A DNA stretch of 64,000 bases from Pyxidicoccus caerfyrddinensis (GTDB lineage Bacteria; Myxococcota; Myxococcia; Myxococcales; Myxococcaceae). The stretch lies in the NCBI RefSeq assembly GCF_010894405.1, contig NZ_JAAIYA010000039.1, positions 21,355 to 85,354 on the forward strand, written 5' to 3'. Under the pieces are notes generated by a model that saw nothing but the letters and a program-made list of their open reading frames with translations, was not told the origin of the DNA and ran no database searches. The position numbers and the translations under genes are program-made. This document shows, in pieces, positions 16,257 through 25,224 of this stretch. Each line of letters begins with the position of its first letter. The stretch's first letter is position 1.

Positions 16257-17318
16257 ATGCTGAAGACCCATGCCTATGCCGCCGCCGCCGCTGGAAAGCC
16301 GCTGGCGCCGTACTCGTTCGAGCAGCGCGAGCCCGGTCCCCATGACGTGCTCATCGACATCCTCTACACCGGGGTCTGCCACTCCGACATCCACCAGGCC
16401 CGCGACGAGTGGGGCGGCTCCATCTTCCCCATGGTGCCGGGCCACGAAATCATCGGCCGCGTCCGTCAGGTCGGCGCGCACGTCAAGAAGCTCAAGGTGG
16501 GCGACATGGCGGGCGTCGGCTGCCTGGTGGACTCGTGCCGCGACTGCCAGCCCTGCCGTGAGGACCTGGAGCAGTTCTGCGAGAAGGGCCCCGCCGTCAC
16601 CTACAACGGCACGCAGATGGACCGGAAGACGCCGACCCACGGCGGCTACGCGACACAGATTGTCGTCGCCGAGCGCTTCACGCTGAAGGTCCCCGAGAGC
16701 CTCGACCCCGCCGCCGCCGCGCCGCTGCTGTGCGCCGGCATCACCACCTACTCGCCGCTGCGCCAGTGGAACTGCAAGAAGGGTGACCGCGTGGGCGTCG
16801 TCGGCCTGGGCGGGCTCGGCCACATGGCGGTGAAGCTCGCCGCGTCCATGGGCGCCGAGGTGACGGTGCTCAGCACGTCGCGCACCAAGGAAGCCGATGC
16901 CCGCCGGCTGGGCGCGAAGGGGTTCGAAGTCACCAAGGAGGAAGGGACCTTCAAGAAGCTCAAGGGCCACTTCGACCTCATCATCGACACCATCTCCGCG
17001 CCGCACGACTACAACCAGTACCTGTCCATGCTGCGCCCCAAGGGCGCCATGGTGCTCGTCGGCGTCCCGCCCGAGCCGACCCCCGTCGCCGCGTTCGCCC
17101 TCATCGGCGGAAACAAGAAGCTGGCCGGCTCCATGATCGGCGGCATCGCCGAGACGCAGGAGATGCTGGACTACTGCGCCCAGCACCAGATCGTCTCCGA
17201 CATCGAGATCATCCCCATCCAGAAGATCAACGAGGCCTACGAGCGCATGATCAAGAGCGACGTGCGCTACCGCTTCGTCATCGACATCGCGTCCCTCAAC
17301 GCCGCCGCCGCGCGCTGA
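16257..17318 (+). CDS. Zinc-dependent NAD(P)-alcohol dehydrogenase (YahK/CAD type)
   Basis: A 353-residue medium-chain dehydrogenase. Catalytic zinc ligands: the Cys in YTGVCHSDIHQA, the His-Glu in VPGHEIIGR and a later Cys in LLCAGITTY. Structural zinc cluster: CLVDSCRDCQPCREDLEQFC. Cofactor fold: VGVVGLGGLGHMAVKLA. The pattern CHSDIH...GHEIIG with this Cys cluster is that of cinnamyl-alcohol dehydrogenase/YahK aldehyde reductases, which reduce many aldehydes with NADPH. ATG 16257 is preceded by GGAG; a further ATG at 16245 is also in frame. Probably controlled by the divergent LysR. Confidence 0.94.
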   Translation: MLKTHAYAAAAAGKPLAPYSFEQREPGPHDVLIDILYTGVCHSDIHQARDEWGGSIFPMVPGHEIIGRVRQVGAHVKKLKVGDMAGVGCLVDSCRDCQPCREDLEQFCEKGPAVTYNGTQMDRKTPTHGGYATQIVVAERFTLKVPESLDPAAAAPLLCAGITTYSPLRQWNCKKGDRVGVVGLGGLGHMAVKLAASMGAEVTVLSTSRTKEADARRLGAKGFEVTKEEGTFKKLKGHFDLIIDTISAPHDYNQYLSMLRPKGAMVLVGVPPEPTPVAAFALIGGNKKLAGSMIGGIAETQEMLDYCAQHQIVSDIEIIPIQKINEAYERMIKSDVRYRFVIDIASLNAAAAR

Positions 17319-17538
17319 GGCCGCAGGGCGCAGCGCCGTCCAGCCACGAACACTTCGGGAGGTCTTTGAGGACCGCTCCTCGTTGCGTCCGAAACAAGAA
17401 AGGCCGGCTAAACGATGAAACGGTCCGGACAGAGCGGTTCGAAATACATGTTCGTCCGCACTTCCAGGGTTCACTGGCCGGCATCGCCCTGAAGGGCATG
17501 ACGGAATCATGGCAGAACGATGACAGACCGGGCGTCTA

Positions 17539-17576
17539 CCCTCTGCGTAGCGTCGATTCGAGCGCTACGCGGAGGG
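17539..17576. repeat. Long imperfect inverted repeat in the gap after the dehydrogenase
   Basis: Bases 17539-17552 pair with 17563-17576 over 14 positions, with one G-T wobble, around a 10-base loop. No T tract follows, so it is either a poor terminator for the dehydrogenase (220 bases upstream) or an operator for what follows. It sits 7 bases before the ATG of a small doubtful reading frame. Confidence 0.55.
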
Positions 17577-17583
17577 AGCACGC

Positions 17584-17850
17584 ATGCTGGAGTCAGAACG
17601 GAGACGGGCGGAGTTCCTCGGGCACCGGTGGCACCGCTGTCTCCCAGCACGGAAGCCCGTGCTCCATCGCCAACCGAAGCGCCCTCCCGGGGAGCCCGGC
17701 CAGGTGACTGCCCCGGAGCAGCGGGGCCGGGTGCGGACGGAGCAGCAGTTGAAGCGCTTCCAGAAGCGGCTCCAGGGACACGTCAAGTGCGCACGAAGGC
17801 GCTCGCGTCGGGCAAACCGCTCCCCGAGGTATCAACGCCCAAGGTTGTGA
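17584..17850 (+). CDS. Doubtful small basic ORF, 88 residues
   Basis: The gap 17319-17782 holds no gene I can support firmly. This frame opens with ATG 17584 after a GGAGGG (17571-17576), giving a very Arg-rich product (MLESERRRAEFLGHRWHRC and more), but its end overlaps the DUF1501 gene on the other strand and no family is recognised. It could be a decayed fragment. I keep it only because the ribosome-binding site is good and the region is otherwise unexplained. Confidence 0.22.
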   Translation: MLESERRRAEFLGHRWHRCLPARKPVLHRQPKRPPGEPGQVTAPEQRGRVRTEQQLKRFQKRLQGHVKCARRRSRRANRSPRYQRPRL

Positions 17851-19333
17851 GAACGCCCGAGAAGATGTCGGGCTCGTTCGACGTCACCTTGCCCGGCTGC
17901 GCGACGCCGGTGCGAGCGTCGAAGCCGTAGGTCAACGTGCTGAGCGGGTCCACCCCGCCCAGCACGGTGTTGCCCCGGAGCATCGGCGACAGCATCAGGA
18001 AGCCGTTGTTCAGGTCATGCCCGGTGCCGAACTCCGTTGCATCGGCGGTGCGGGGGCGCGTGCGCCCGAAGTCGGTGGCCACGTAGATGAGCGTGCGGTC
18101 CCACAAGCTCTCCCCCGTCGTCGTGTCGAAGGGCTCCGCCTCGAGCAGGTCGATGAGCCTGTCCACCACGCCCAGGACGCGGGCCCACATGAAGGCCTGG
18201 CCCGTGCGGTGATCGTTGTGGCTGAAGTCGAAGGCGAGCGGCGGGTTGGCGATGCCGTTCTCCCCGCCCACAGCCACGTTGAACGTGGGGCCCAGCGTTA
18301 CCGTCACCGACACCCGGTACTTCAGCAGCAGGAACGCCAGCGCCGCCTGCCCCTCCACCGGGTCCGTGAAGTAGTCCGGGAACACCGCGCGCAGCCGCGC
18401 GCCATCGGGTGAGCTCGACAGGCCGTACTCGGAGAGCGGAATCCGCGGCGGCAGGTTCGGCAGCACGTTGAGGCGGTTGATGAGGTCCTGCACCTCCAGC
18501 GCCGGCTGTCCCACGCCGCGCTGCTCGTTCCACCGCTTCAGGGCCGCCGCGTCCGCGAAGGTCTGCCCGAAGATGGACTTCGCATCCAGCGCGTCCCGCG
18601 TCTGCCGGGCCAGGGCCACCACGTCCCGCGAGGGCACGTCCTTCAGCCCCTTGCTCCCGTCGAGCCCCAGGGGCCAGAGCGACGGATTGGTCACCACCTC
18701 CCCGAAGCAGTGGTTGGGCAGCGAGTCGTCCGTCCCACGCTCGGCGTAGCCGCCCACGCCCATGTTGACGTTGGGGATGGGGAAGCCCGCGCCGTACTGG
18801 AGGGCCACGCACTCCTGCAGCGTCCGGCCGCGCCAGGCCGCGTTACCGGTGAGGCTCCGCTTCTGCGCGATGACGTGGTTCACCGACGTGCCCACCGACG
18901 TGGCCACCAGCATCGAGTCCCGGTGCTTGCGCACGAAGGGGAGCTGGTCCGTGTTCACCGGCACGTTGATGCTGCCCAGCTTGGGACTGCTCACCTTGAC
19001 GGCACGGAATGGAGAGCCGGCCACGCCCTGCACCTGCGCGTCCGGGAAGGTGTTGAGACGCGAGGCCTGCGCCCCCGCCTCCGAGGCGCGCACCGCGAGC
19101 AGGCTGTCGATGATGGAGGCCCCTCCGGCCGCCCCCACGACGATGAGGAAGCGCGGCTTGCCGTCCAGCCTGGACTGACGCACGCCTCCGCGCTGCTCGA
19201 GGACCTCGGGGGTGTCGAGCGCGTCCCGGCAGCCCGTCAGCAGAGGGCCCAGCACCGCCGAGCCCGCGGCGCACATCGACAGCGCCTTCATGAGTTCCCG
19301 GCGCGAGAGCCGGCCATCCTTGCGGAGTGACAT
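17783..19333 (-). CDS. DUF1501 family exported protein
   Basis: A 516-residue protein with a Tat-like start (SRRELMKALSMCAAGSAVLG) and a Cys at the end of the hydrophobic stretch (LLTGC), so it is probably exported folded and may be lipidated. DUF1501 proteins have a sulfatase/alkaline-phosphatase-like fold; here LIVVGAAGGASIIDSLLAVR, DFSHNDHRTGQAFMWARVLG and LIYVATDFGRTRPR match its core. It is the last gene of a three-gene operon (DUF1549-like cytochrome, lipoprotein, DUF1501), the pairing common in Planctomycetes and myxobacteria. The substrate is unknown. Confidence 0.85.
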   Translation of the reverse strand: MSLRKDGRLSRRELMKALSMCAAGSAVLGPLLTGCRDALDTPEVLEQRGGVRQSRLDGKPRFLIVVGAAGGASIIDSLLAVRASEAGAQASRLNTFPDAQVQGVAGSPFRAVKVSSPKLGSINVPVNTDQLPFVRKHRDSMLVATSVGTSVNHVIAQKRSLTGNAAWRGRTLQECVALQYGAGFPIPNVNMGVGGYAERGTDDSLPNHCFGEVVTNPSLWPLGLDGSKGLKDVPSRDVVALARQTRDALDAKSIFGQTFADAAALKRWNEQRGVGQPALEVQDLINRLNVLPNLPPRIPLSEYGLSSSPDGARLRAVFPDYFTDPVEGQAALAFLLLKYRVSVTVTLGPTFNVAVGGENGIANPPLAFDFSHNDHRTGQAFMWARVLGVVDRLIDLLEAEPFDTTTGESLWDRTLIYVATDFGRTRPRTADATEFGTGHDLNNGFLMLSPMLRGNTVLGGVDPLSTLTYGFDARTGVAQPGKVTSNEPDIFSGVLTTLGVDTSGSGLPDASAFVRT

Positions 19334-19344
19334 GGTGTGTTCCC

Positions 19345-20019
19345 TCAGAAGAAGACGGACTCGGCGGAGGAGAGGACGGCGAAGCAGGCCGCGGTCATCC
19401 AGTCCCGGCCCGGAGTGGGACTGCCCGTGGCCTCAACGCGGGTGGCGAGCTGGATGAGCGCCTCCACCTCGGCCTCCGTGGGGTCGCGCAGCAGTCCCCG
19501 CTGATAGAGCGCGGTGATGGCGTTCCTCACCGGCGCACCGTCCCGGCTCGCCAGCCGTCCCTGCGCGTCCAGGGTGACGCCCGTGAAGATGACAGCGCTC
19601 GACGGTGTGCCGACGTCCAGGCCCACGCGCCGCGCACAGGCCGACAGCGCTACGCGGTCCACGGCGATGGGCGTGGTGACTCCGGTGGCCGGCAGCGGCT
19701 CGTAGAGGCCGCTGTTGTACGGCTCGACACCGCCCAGCGTGACGCCGTGGACGGTGGCGCAGGGGTACTGCCCCAGCTCCTGGCAGACCGCATCCGGGGG
19801 CAGCGCGAGCGCCGCCGCGAAGTCGAGCGTCAGTCGCTCGGGCCCTTTGAAGCGCAGGTTGTTGCGCGACGAGCGCGCCAGGGCCGAGGACGCGCCTCCG
19901 TCCGCCTGTCCGTCGACGGGCGAGCCGGCATCCACCACCCGGGCAATGGGCTGCTCCGAGCAGGCGGCGAGAGCGCATACGGTGGAGAGCAGCCACACAC
20001 GAAGGGATTCAGGGCGCAC
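19345..20019 (-). CDS. Lipoprotein of the DUF1501 operon
   Basis: A 224-residue lipoprotein (signal with lipobox CALAAC). After an Asp/Gly/Ala linker the body is beta- and helix-mixed with LTLDFAAALALPPDAVCQEL and ends in a helical segment (LRDPTEAEVEALIQLATRVE). No family recognised. The GTG start overlaps the stop of the upstream cytochrome-like gene by 11 bases and its own stop lies 11 bases before the DUF1501 gene, so all three are co-translated. The C-terminal EAEVEALIQLA...WMTAACFAVLSSAESVFF stretch resembles the last part of DUF1553-like proteins, hinting at a split cytochrome-associated module. Confidence 0.72.
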   Translation of the reverse strand: MRPESLRVWLLSTVCALAACSEQPIARVVDAGSPVDGQADGGASSALARSSRNNLRFKGPERLTLDFAAALALPPDAVCQELGQYPCATVHGVTLGGVEPYNSGLYEPLPATGVTTPIAVDRVALSACARRVGLDVGTPSSAVIFTGVTLDAQGRLASRDGAPVRNAITALYQRGLLRDPTEAEVEALIQLATRVEATGSPTPGRDWMTAACFAVLSSAESVFF

Positions 20020-21412
20020 CGTAGGCCTCCGTGCGAATCACGTCATGGAGCATGCGCTGCACGCTGTAGCCGTGCGTGTCCCTGAAGCGCCGCCAGGTGG
20101 CGACGAACTCGGCGTTCTCCTCGGCCGAGGGCGCATGGCCAACGAGCAGCTTCCAGTAGTCGGTGACGGCGGAGATGGCGAAGGCGTCACTGTCCGCGCC
20201 CACCTCCGCCCATTCGAGCAGGTCGCGCACCGGCCGGCCGAAGAGGTAGCCGGCCTCGGGCGTCTGCGAAATCGTCGGCGAGACGTCGCTGAAGAACAGC
20301 TCGAGGCGGTTCGGCACGTAGCGCGCCGAGGCCGCACCGGCGATGCCGTTGTAGTTCCGGAACGGGTAGCTCAGTGGGTCCAACGTCGCGTGGCAGGCGG
20401 CGCAGGCCGGGGCCTGCACGCCCTTGGCGTCGTAGTCCCGGGGCTCCCCGGGGATGCTGTGGAGTCCCTCCTGCTTCGCGATGTCGAGCCCCAGGTACGC
20501 GCGGTAGCTCTGCGCGGCGGCGTTGCGCGGCAGCGCGGTGAACATGACGAAGGAGATGAGGCTCCACGCGGAGGTGAGATTGCCCGCGCGGCGCGAGGAC
20601 TCGACGGACTGCGACGGGAGCGACTCCACCCGCGTGTAGCGCGTGGGCTGCGTCTGCCGGCGCACGAAGTACCTCGCCGTCATCACCTCGCGCGCGTCGT
20701 GGTCGTCGAGCTGCGCGTACGCGTAGAGCGCGTAGTCGTCGTAGTAGTCCGCGAGGGGAATCGCGCCGCGGTCCTCACCCTCCTTGAGCGAGCCCACCGG
20801 GCGGATCTTCGGGTGCGCGAGCTTCCACAACTGCCCGTTCTTCCCGCGCCAGAACTCGGTGGTGGTGCAGCGGTCCAGCTCGGAGTCGAGGAGCGCCTGC
20901 TGGCCTCCGGCACTCAGCGCGGCGAAGGCCTTGAGCTGCGCGTACGTGGGCGACAGCCCGCAGAAGTCGAGCAGCACGCGCCGGTATGCAAAGCGCGCGT
21001 CGTAGCGGCACACGTCGTACTGGGGGTTCTGCCCCGGCCCGCAGCCGCCCGTGTCCACCGGCCGGCTGGACGGGTCCGCCGGCAGGGTGCCCCGCTGGAC
21101 CTCCTCCAGGTTGGACACGCCGTCCCCGTCGGCGTCTTCCGCCTCCACGGCCCGGAGCGCCGAGGGCAGCGCCAGGGAGAAGTCGCCGTCGGAGAGCGGG
21201 CGCGCCGCGCCGGGCGCCAGGTGGGGCTCCAGCGAGGCGCCGTAGGGGTTCCGCTGGGGCGGCGCGGTATGGCAGAGGGTGCACGCCGGCTGCTGGCCGA
21301 TGCAGGCGGGCGCGGAGGGATAGGTGGCGCAGAAGCCGCCCGGCCCTGGAGGCTTTGCCAGCACTTCCCCTGACAGGCAGACTGCCGCCCCCAATATGAG
21401 TCGTCGAAGCAT
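20009..21412 (-). CDS. DUF1549/PSD-like exported protein with two heme-binding motifs
   Basis: A 467-residue exported protein (signal LILGAAVCLSGEVLA). Two c-type heme motifs: CTLCH near residue 45 and CAACH near residue 340. A DADGDGVSNLEE calcium-binding (TSP3/EF-hand-like) loop follows the first. The segment YRRVLLDFCGLSPTYAQLKAF is typical of DUF1549, and PFRNYNGIAGAA plus FATWRRFRDTHGYSVQRML of the DUF1588/1553 group. Such proteins pair with DUF1501 and are thought to be periplasmic redox or polymer-degrading systems. It is the first gene of the operon and divergent from a DUF1624 gene. Confidence 0.8.
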   Translation of the reverse strand: MLRRLILGAAVCLSGEVLAKPPGPGGFCATYPSAPACIGQQPACTLCHTAPPQRNPYGASLEPHLAPGAARPLSDGDFSLALPSALRAVEAEDADGDGVSNLEEVQRGTLPADPSSRPVDTGGCGPGQNPQYDVCRYDARFAYRRVLLDFCGLSPTYAQLKAFAALSAGGQQALLDSELDRCTTTEFWRGKNGQLWKLAHPKIRPVGSLKEGEDRGAIPLADYYDDYALYAYAQLDDHDAREVMTARYFVRRQTQPTRYTRVESLPSQSVESSRRAGNLTSAWSLISFVMFTALPRNAAAQSYRAYLGLDIAKQEGLHSIPGEPRDYDAKGVQAPACAACHATLDPLSYPFRNYNGIAGAASARYVPNRLELFFSDVSPTISQTPEAGYLFGRPVRDLLEWAEVGADSDAFAISAVTDYWKLLVGHAPSAEENAEFVATWRRFRDTHGYSVQRMLHDVIRTEAYGAP

Positions 21413-21444
21413 ATGGACACAGGAACACCCCCAGCACGAAAAGG

Positions 21445-22566
21445 TTGCGGTGCACCTTGAAGTCGAATGACGCCCGCCCTGCCCCCGTCTCCCAGGACCG
21501 CGTGCGCGCCATCGACTGGCTGCGCGGCATCGCTGTGCTGTTCATGATCCAGACCCACGCGCTGGCCCTGCTCACTCCGGAATTGCGCAAGACCGTCTGG
21601 GTGGGACGCCTGCTCAAGATCGACGGGCTGGTGGCGCCCGCGTTCATCTTCTCCGCGGGCTTCGCGACGGCGCTGCTGATGGTGCGCAGCGCGGCCGGAG
21701 GCGTCCTGCGCGAGCGCGTGCGCCGCAACCTCCGCCGCATCGGCGAGGTGCTCGCCGTGGCCACGCTGGTCAACTGGGCGTGGTTCCCGCTGCTGAAGGA
21801 GCCCGTGTGGATCTTCCGCATGGACATCCTCCAGTGCGTGGGCGTGTGCCTGCTCATCGTGATGCCGGTGGCCGCGCTGCTGGCCTCGCGGCCCCGATTG
21901 CTGAGTGCGGTGGCCTTTCTGCTGGCCATGGCCACGTTCGCCGTGTCGCCGTTCGGAGAACTGGTGACGGGGCCCTGGGCCACGCTGACGAACAAGTCCT
22001 CCTTCGCGCCCTTCCCGCTGCTGCCCTGGCTGGGCTTCGCGTGGCTCGGTGCGTTCTCGGGGACGATGGCCGGGGCGTGGGGCCGGGCGGGGCTCGCGAA
22101 GGCGCTGGTGGGGCTGGCCGTGCTGGGCTTCGCGGGGATGATGGCCGGGGACTTCCTCTACAGCCTGTACCCGCCGCACCGGTTCTTCGTCGCGAACCCG
22201 TCGAACTCGGCGGTGCGCTTCGCGTGGGTGTGCACCGTGCTGCTCGGGTTGATGTGGCTGGAGGCCCGGGTTCCCGCGGGCAGCCAGCCGTCACGGCTGC
22301 GGCGCTTCGTCGAGGTGTTCGGCACCTCGTCGCTGTCCGCGTACTTCTTCCACGAGATGCTGCTGTTCTACCGGACCTTTGGCGTCTTCTCGTTCCAGCG
22401 CTTCTGGGGAGACCGCAGCGACTGGCCCCAGTACTGGCTGCTGCTCGCCGCGCTCATCCTGCTGACGTACCTGCTCTGCGTCGTGACGGACCGCGTGGAG
22501 CGCGTGGTGCGGCCCGCGCTCCGCGGCCTTGGTGACCGCGTGACCCGGCGGGCCCCCTCGTCCTGA
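21445..22566 (+). CDS. DUF1624/acyltransferase-type membrane protein
   Basis: A polytopic membrane protein of about 373 residues. VRAIDWLRGIAVLFMIQTHA is the N-terminal signature of heparan-alpha-glucosaminide N-acetyltransferase-like (DUF1624) and OpgC-type acyltransferases. About ten hydrophobic segments follow, with FFHEMLLFYRTFG near the end. The role would be transferring an acyl group to an extracytoplasmic sugar. The start is uncertain: TTG 21445 opens the frame, while TTG 21457 is an alternative; AAAAGG lies just upstream of the first. It is divergent from the cytochrome operon and ends 10 bases before the converging VOC gene. Confidence 0.78.
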   Translation: MRCTLKSNDARPAPVSQDRVRAIDWLRGIAVLFMIQTHALALLTPELRKTVWVGRLLKIDGLVAPAFIFSAGFATALLMVRSAAGGVLRERVRRNLRRIGEVLAVATLVNWAWFPLLKEPVWIFRMDILQCVGVCLLIVMPVAALLASRPRLLSAVAFLLAMATFAVSPFGELVTGPWATLTNKSSFAPFPLLPWLGFAWLGAFSGTMAGAWGRAGLAKALVGLAVLGFAGMMAGDFLYSLYPPHRFFVANPSNSAVRFAWVCTVLLGLMWLEARVPAGSQPSRLRRFVEVFGTSSLSAYFFHEMLLFYRTFGVFSFQRFWGDRSDWPQYWLLLAALILLTYLLCVVTDRVERVVRPALRGLGDRVTRRAPSS

Positions 22567-22575
22567 AGGGCTGGC

Positions 22576-23064
<489 letters not shown>

Positions 23065-23214
23065 GGGCCGGCACCCTGCCAAACGCGACGGAGCCAGACA
23101 AGGACGGCGCTCCCTCCCAGGCCCCCGGGTCGGGGAAAAATTCACGGGAATAGACCCATTCCCCAGGTCATGCGTTTCGAGCCGGCGACCTACTTGTCGT
23201 CCCTTGGAGACCGC

Positions 23215-25071
23215 ATGACGCCGACCTCGCTGAAGCGCCGCCTGTCCGTGTGGGGAAGTGCCCTTCTCGTCACCTGCACGCTGCCCGGCTGCCTGAGCGC
23301 ACGGGCCCCCGAATCCAGCGCCGAGGTGGACACCGCCTACCGTCCCCCCGCGCAGGTCCAGGCCACGCCGGACCGCCAGGTGGCCCAGACGGAGTCGTCC
23401 GGCAAGGGCGCGGAGGCCGAGGACGATGCCTTCGCTACCGAGTTCGCCGCCCCCAAGACGCCCGCCCCGAAGGAGAAGGCCCGGACCGCGGCCCAGAGTC
23501 CGGTAGCGACCGGTGCCGTCGCGGGTGGGACGCTCGGACCGGCGGGGGCTGTCATGCCCGAGCCCCTGGTCGCGCCTCCTCCTCCCTCCTCGACGGTGGC
23601 GCGCCGCGATGCCCCCGCGAAGAAGGAGATGTCCTCCCAGCCGTTCGCGGACCGGAAGGCCCCGAAGGACGGCATGGACGCGGCGGACACCGCCTCCGCC
23701 CAGTCCGGCAACAGCTTCGAGGCGTGGAAGCCCAACCTCTTCATCGACACCGTGAAGGACCCGCTGTCCACCTTCGCGGCGGACGTGGACACCGCGTCGT
23801 ACACCGTGGCGCGCCGCTACCTCGTCCAGGGCGCCCTGCCGCCCGCCTCCTCGGTGCGCGTGGAGGAGTTCGTCAACTACTTCAAGTACCGCTACGCCCC
23901 GCCGGAGACGGGCGCCTTCACCGTCCACCTGGAGGGCGCGCCCTCCCCCTTCGACTCCAAGCGCCACTTCGTGCGCGTGGGCGTGCAGGGCAAGGTCATC
24001 TCGCGCTCGCAGCGCAAGCCCGCGCACCTGGTGTTCCTCATCGACACCAGCGGCTCGATGAACTCGCAGGACAAGCTGCCGCTCGCGAAGGAAGCCATCA
24101 AGATCGCCGTCAAGAACCTCAACGAGAACGACACGGTGGCGCTCGTCACCTACGCGGGCTCCACGCGGGACGTGCTGCCGCCCACGCCGGCCACGGACGT
24201 GAAGCGCATCACCGACGCGCTCGACTCGCTCCAGTCCGGCGGCGGCACGGCGATGGGCTCGGGCATGGAGCTGGCCTACAAGCACGCGGTGAAGAAGGCC
24301 TCCGGCAACGTGGTGTCCCGCGTCGTCGTCCTCACCGACGGTGACACCAACATCGGCCCCAACCTGGGCGCGCAGTCCATGCTGGAGAGCATCCACAAGT
24401 ACGTGGCCGAGGGCGTCACCCTCACCACCGTGGGCTTCGGCATGGGCAACTACCGCGATGACCTGATGGAGAAGCTCGCGGACAAGGGCAACGGCAACTG
24501 CTTCTACGTGGACAGCTACAAGGAGGCGAAGAAGGTCTTCGAGACGCAGCTCACCGGCACGCTCGAGGTCATCGCCAAGGACGTGAAGCTCCAGGTGGAG
24601 TTCAACCCGGTGGCCGTGCGCCGCTACCGCCTGCTCGGGTATGAGAACCGCGACGTTGCGGACAACGACTTCCGCAACGACAAGGTGGACGCGGGTGAGA
24701 TTGGCGCCGGCCACAACGTCACCGCCGTGTACGAGGTGGAGCTGACCGGTGACACGAAGGAGTCGCTGGCCACCGTGCGCGTGCGCGCCAAGGCGCCCAA
24801 CGGCACCGAGGCCTCCGAGCAGGCCTTCCCCTTCCAGCGCGCCCTGCTGCGCCCGTCGCTGGAGGCTGCGTCGCCGGACTTCCGCTTCGCCGTGGCCGTG
24901 GCGTCCGCCGCGGACATCCTCCGCGGCAACCCGGCCGCCGAGAACTGGAGCCTCGCCACCGCGCAGAAGCTCGCCGAGGGCGCCGCCGCCGGTGACGCCG
25001 ACCGGAACGAGTTCGTCCGGCTGGTCACGCAGGCCCGCGCGCTGATGGGCGCTTCCGCCCGGGGGAACTGA
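23215..25071 (+). CDS. von Willebrand factor A lipoprotein (YfbK type)
   Basis: A 618-residue lipoprotein: signal with lipobox CTLPGC, a long Ala/Pro linker (residues 30-160), then the YfbK N-terminal region (DPLSTFAADVDTASYTVARR, RVEEFVNYFKYRY), the VWA domain with MIDAS motif DTSGS at about residue 277, TAMGSGMELAYKHA and VVVLTDGDTNIG, and a C-terminal DUF3520 region. An intact MIDAS suggests metal-dependent ligand binding at the cell surface. GGAG lies at the right distance from ATG 23215. A 13-bp hairpin follows the gene. Confidence 0.92.
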   Translation: MTPTSLKRRLSVWGSALLVTCTLPGCLSARAPESSAEVDTAYRPPAQVQATPDRQVAQTESSGKGAEAEDDAFATEFAAPKTPAPKEKARTAAQSPVATGAVAGGTLGPAGAVMPEPLVAPPPPSSTVARRDAPAKKEMSSQPFADRKAPKDGMDAADTASAQSGNSFEAWKPNLFIDTVKDPLSTFAADVDTASYTVARRYLVQGALPPASSVRVEEFVNYFKYRYAPPETGAFTVHLEGAPSPFDSKRHFVRVGVQGKVISRSQRKPAHLVFLIDTSGSMNSQDKLPLAKEAIKIAVKNLNENDTVALVTYAGSTRDVLPPTPATDVKRITDALDSLQSGGGTAMGSGMELAYKHAVKKASGNVVSRVVVLTDGDTNIGPNLGAQSMLESIHKYVAEGVTLTTVGFGMGNYRDDLMEKLADKGNGNCFYVDSYKEAKKVFETQLTGTLEVIAKDVKLQVEFNPVAVRRYRLLGYENRDVADNDFRNDKVDAGEIGAGHNVTAVYEVELTGDTKESLATVRVRAKAPNGTEASEQAFPFQRALLRPSLEAASPDFRFAVAVASAADILRGNPAAENWSLATAQKLAEGAAAGDADRNEFVRLVTQARALMGASARGN

Positions 25072-25127
25072 CGCGCGAGGCGGGACGCAACCGCTTGCAC
25101 GCGGCTGTGCTCCTCCGTGACGCACCG

Positions 25128-25156
25128 GCGCCCGCTTCCCCCTGGGAAGCGGGCGC
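25128..25156. terminator. Strong hairpin after the VWA gene
   Basis: A 13-bp perfect stem (25128-25140 with 25144-25156) with a 3-base loop between convergent genes. No long T tract. Confidence 0.75.
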
Positions 25157-25224
25157 GCTTGCACCTGCGTGGCCTTCATCTGGCGCTTCGAGACGCCCAC
25201 CACGCAGCGAGCCAGTGGAGGCGG

